From Arthrobacter ruber (GTDB lineage: Bacteria > Actinomycetota > Actinomycetes > Actinomycetales > Micrococcaceae), in the NCBI RefSeq assembly GCF_002954225.1, contig NZ_PPTH01000010.1:310-64309 (forward strand): a DNA stretch of 64,000 bases. Direction: 5' to 3'. Shown one piece after another: positions 62,922 through 64,000 of this stretch. How positions within the stretch are numbered: the stretch's first letter is position 1; each line of letters starts with the position of its first letter. The position numbers and the translations under genes were made by a program. The notes beneath the pieces were generated by a model. The model did not search any database, was not told the DNA's origin, and saw only the letters and a program-made list of their open reading frames with translations.

Positions 62922-64000
62922 CTAATGTCTGCAATGTGGGCAACCGTGCTTACCGATTGTTCGGTTATAAACCGCGCTTTCCCAGTCGTGTCCGCTCCCA
63001 CACCGCCACCAGATTTTGAGGTGAGAACCGGGACGGACCTCCGTAGGTAACAGCACGCCGTTGAGGGATGGGTGCCATTGGCCCGCGATGATTGGATCGC
63101 TTTCTGCGAGAGACTCTCCTGATTTCGGTTGGGCTCGCCGCCGGCCGGAAATCAATCGGTTGCAGGAGGGACAACCCGGGTTACCTCGTCTCGCCCGGGT
63201 GTTAATGGTCGTGTTCCATTCATTTCCGCATCGCCCGCATAGCCACCATGCCCTTGCGTTTTTGGAGTTCGCAACATCCTCTGGACGGAGATCCCCATTT
63301 AGGGTGGGGTGCCATTCAGCCGCAATCGCCGGACTTTTCTCCGCGAGTGAATTCCCGGGTCCGGGCTGAGGAGGGGGTTGGGCGGGGCGGGTTCGTTCAA
63401 CCCGGTGGAGACTGTCGGCGATCATCCGCTCCGAAGTCTCCTTCGCCCAGAGATGTCCCTTCATACGATAAAGAGCCGCTACTTCCTTCACACGTTCGGA
63501 AACGGCAGTTATCGGGTGGTCGGGGGGGCTAGTACAGGAGGATGAGGCAAGGCGGTCGATAACCTGCAATGTCATTTGGTAGGGGTCGGGATCACCGGTT
63601 GTACAGGTGACGTCAACTGATTGGATGAGAGGCAGGGGTGCCTGCCGCACACGAATGACCACCCATCCGTCACGAGTTAGGGCCTGAATTTTTTCCCGAT
63701 CCCGTTGCTCATGTCCTGCGTGCCAGAAGCTGCCGTCGTACTCCACCGCAATCCGCAGGGTGCGGGCGATGATATCCACGTGTTGTTGGCCCTGCGAGGT
63801 GTTTACCCTGGCATCACCTTCAACGGGCGCGGGAAGCAATGCCTGAAGTTCGCATTGCGAAGCGATCTCGGGCCGTGACCGCCTCCATCCGGCCGAGCAT
63901 TTTGGGCATCCGGTTCCCAGCCGGGCTCTGGAGGCGACATTGGCCCGCCAAGAGTGGCCCCTTTCGCAGAGCCACCAAAATGGTCTTCCCACTCCGGGCG
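62922..64000 (-). CDS. Zinc-ribbon repeat protein with Vsr/DUF559-like endonuclease domain (partial)
   Basis: The gene enters from the right edge; the first Met in the window (63990-63992) is probably internal. Three treble-clef units of the DUF4379 type are visible: CERGHSWRANV...GCPKC, CGRCGNEWNTTI...GCPSC and CGSGHDWESAV...GCPHC. Each opens with a WW or WWxC-type strand. Between the first and second lies a nuclease-like domain: HVDIIARTLRIAVEYDGSFW, then HAGHEQRDREKIQALTRDGW and VVIRVRQ, as in very-short-patch-repair/DUF559 endonucleases. Such proteins are found in actinobacterial defence and plasmid regions. The C-terminus, ending CPHCRH, is complete. Confidence 0.85.
   Translation of the reverse strand, partial: PGVGRPFWWLCERGHSWRANVASRARLGTGCPKCSAGWRRSRPEIASQCELQALLPAPVEGDARVNTSQGQQHVDIIARTLRIAVEYDGSFWHAGHEQRDREKIQALTRDGWVVIRVRQAPLPLIQSVDVTCTTGDPDPYQMTLQVIDRLASSSCTSPPDHPITAVSERVKEVAALYRMKGHLWAKETSERMIADSLHRVERTRPAQPPPQPGPGNSLAEKSPAIAAEWHPTLNGDLRPEDVANSKNARAWWLCGRCGNEWNTTINTRARRGNPGCPSCNRLISGRRRAQPKSGESLAESDPIIAGQWHPSLNGVLLPTEVRPGSHLKIWWRCGSGHDWESAVYNRTIGKHGCPHCRH

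Noticed and set aside
1-64000. CRISPR array, tRNA or rRNA genes
   Set aside because: I saw no regularly spaced direct repeats of CRISPR type, no cloverleaf with a T-arm GTTCGA consensus in the right context, and no rRNA-like segments.

Overview
The window looks like accessory DNA of a high-GC Gram-positive bacterium of the Actinobacteria, most likely a soil micrococcale such as an Arthrobacter relative. The supports are GC-rich third codon positions in most genes, actinobacterial families (DUF4193, MpaB/DUF2236, DUF4396, GlpX-type FBPase), a MobF relaxase and a plasmid-style ParB. No rRNA, tRNA or core housekeeping operon was found. It could be a large plasmid or an integrated conjugative element; the sequence alone does not decide between them.

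Region 1 (about 1-18.7 kb) is catabolic. A minus-strand operon holds a 3-hydroxyisobutyrate-dehydrogenase-like enzyme, an MFS anion permease, an RraA-type protein and a GntR/FCD regulator. Next come a DHA2 exporter and an AhpD-like protein behind two CsoR-type GC dyads, followed by a graveyard of broken genes (DUF4396, AraC C-terminus, isochorismatase). A second minus-strand operon has a racemase-like protein, a DUF1537 four-carbon acid sugar kinase, a class II aldolase, a small protein, class II fructose-bisphosphatase and an AEC transporter. This looks like conversion of a C4 sugar acid to triose phosphate followed by gluconeogenesis. A GntR gene, a ModA-like binding protein, a 2-hydroxyacid dehydrogenase and a DctM-type permease complete the region, which ends at a strong terminator at 18661-18708.

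Region 2 (about 19-30.2 kb) is AT-richer and resembles a defence or cargo zone. It contains a lipoprotein, a two-gene HEPN-like pair, a YhcG/DUF1016 nuclease, remnants of DUF4193 and of a second yhcG, a proteasome-like Ntn-hydrolase, a large TPR protein overlapping a DUF4062 protein, and a protein with an RxxxxH HEPN-type motif.

Region 3 (about 30.2-40.5 kb) is the plasmid/conjugation backbone: a 1600-residue MobF relaxase-helicase, an oriT-like region with hairpins and DnaA-box-like sites, a coiled-coil accessory protein, ParB with CGCTCAG repeats nearby, a frameshifted membrane protein, an MpaB-family oxygenase and an HNH protein.

Region 4 (40.5-64 kb) starts with a PD-(D/E)xK-type nuclease gene overlapping a serine resolvase gene. 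It then has a tightly packed five-gene plus-strand operon of 15.3 kb (44695-59965): a possible caspase-like protein, a DUF6603 protein and three large proteins of families I cannot assign (1096, 1828 and 628 residues). This operon is the best candidate here for an undescribed system. It is followed by a terminator-like hairpin, a broken second resolvase, a membrane-anchored 12-residue-repeat beta-solenoid protein and a partial zinc-ribbon/endonuclease gene cut by the window edge.
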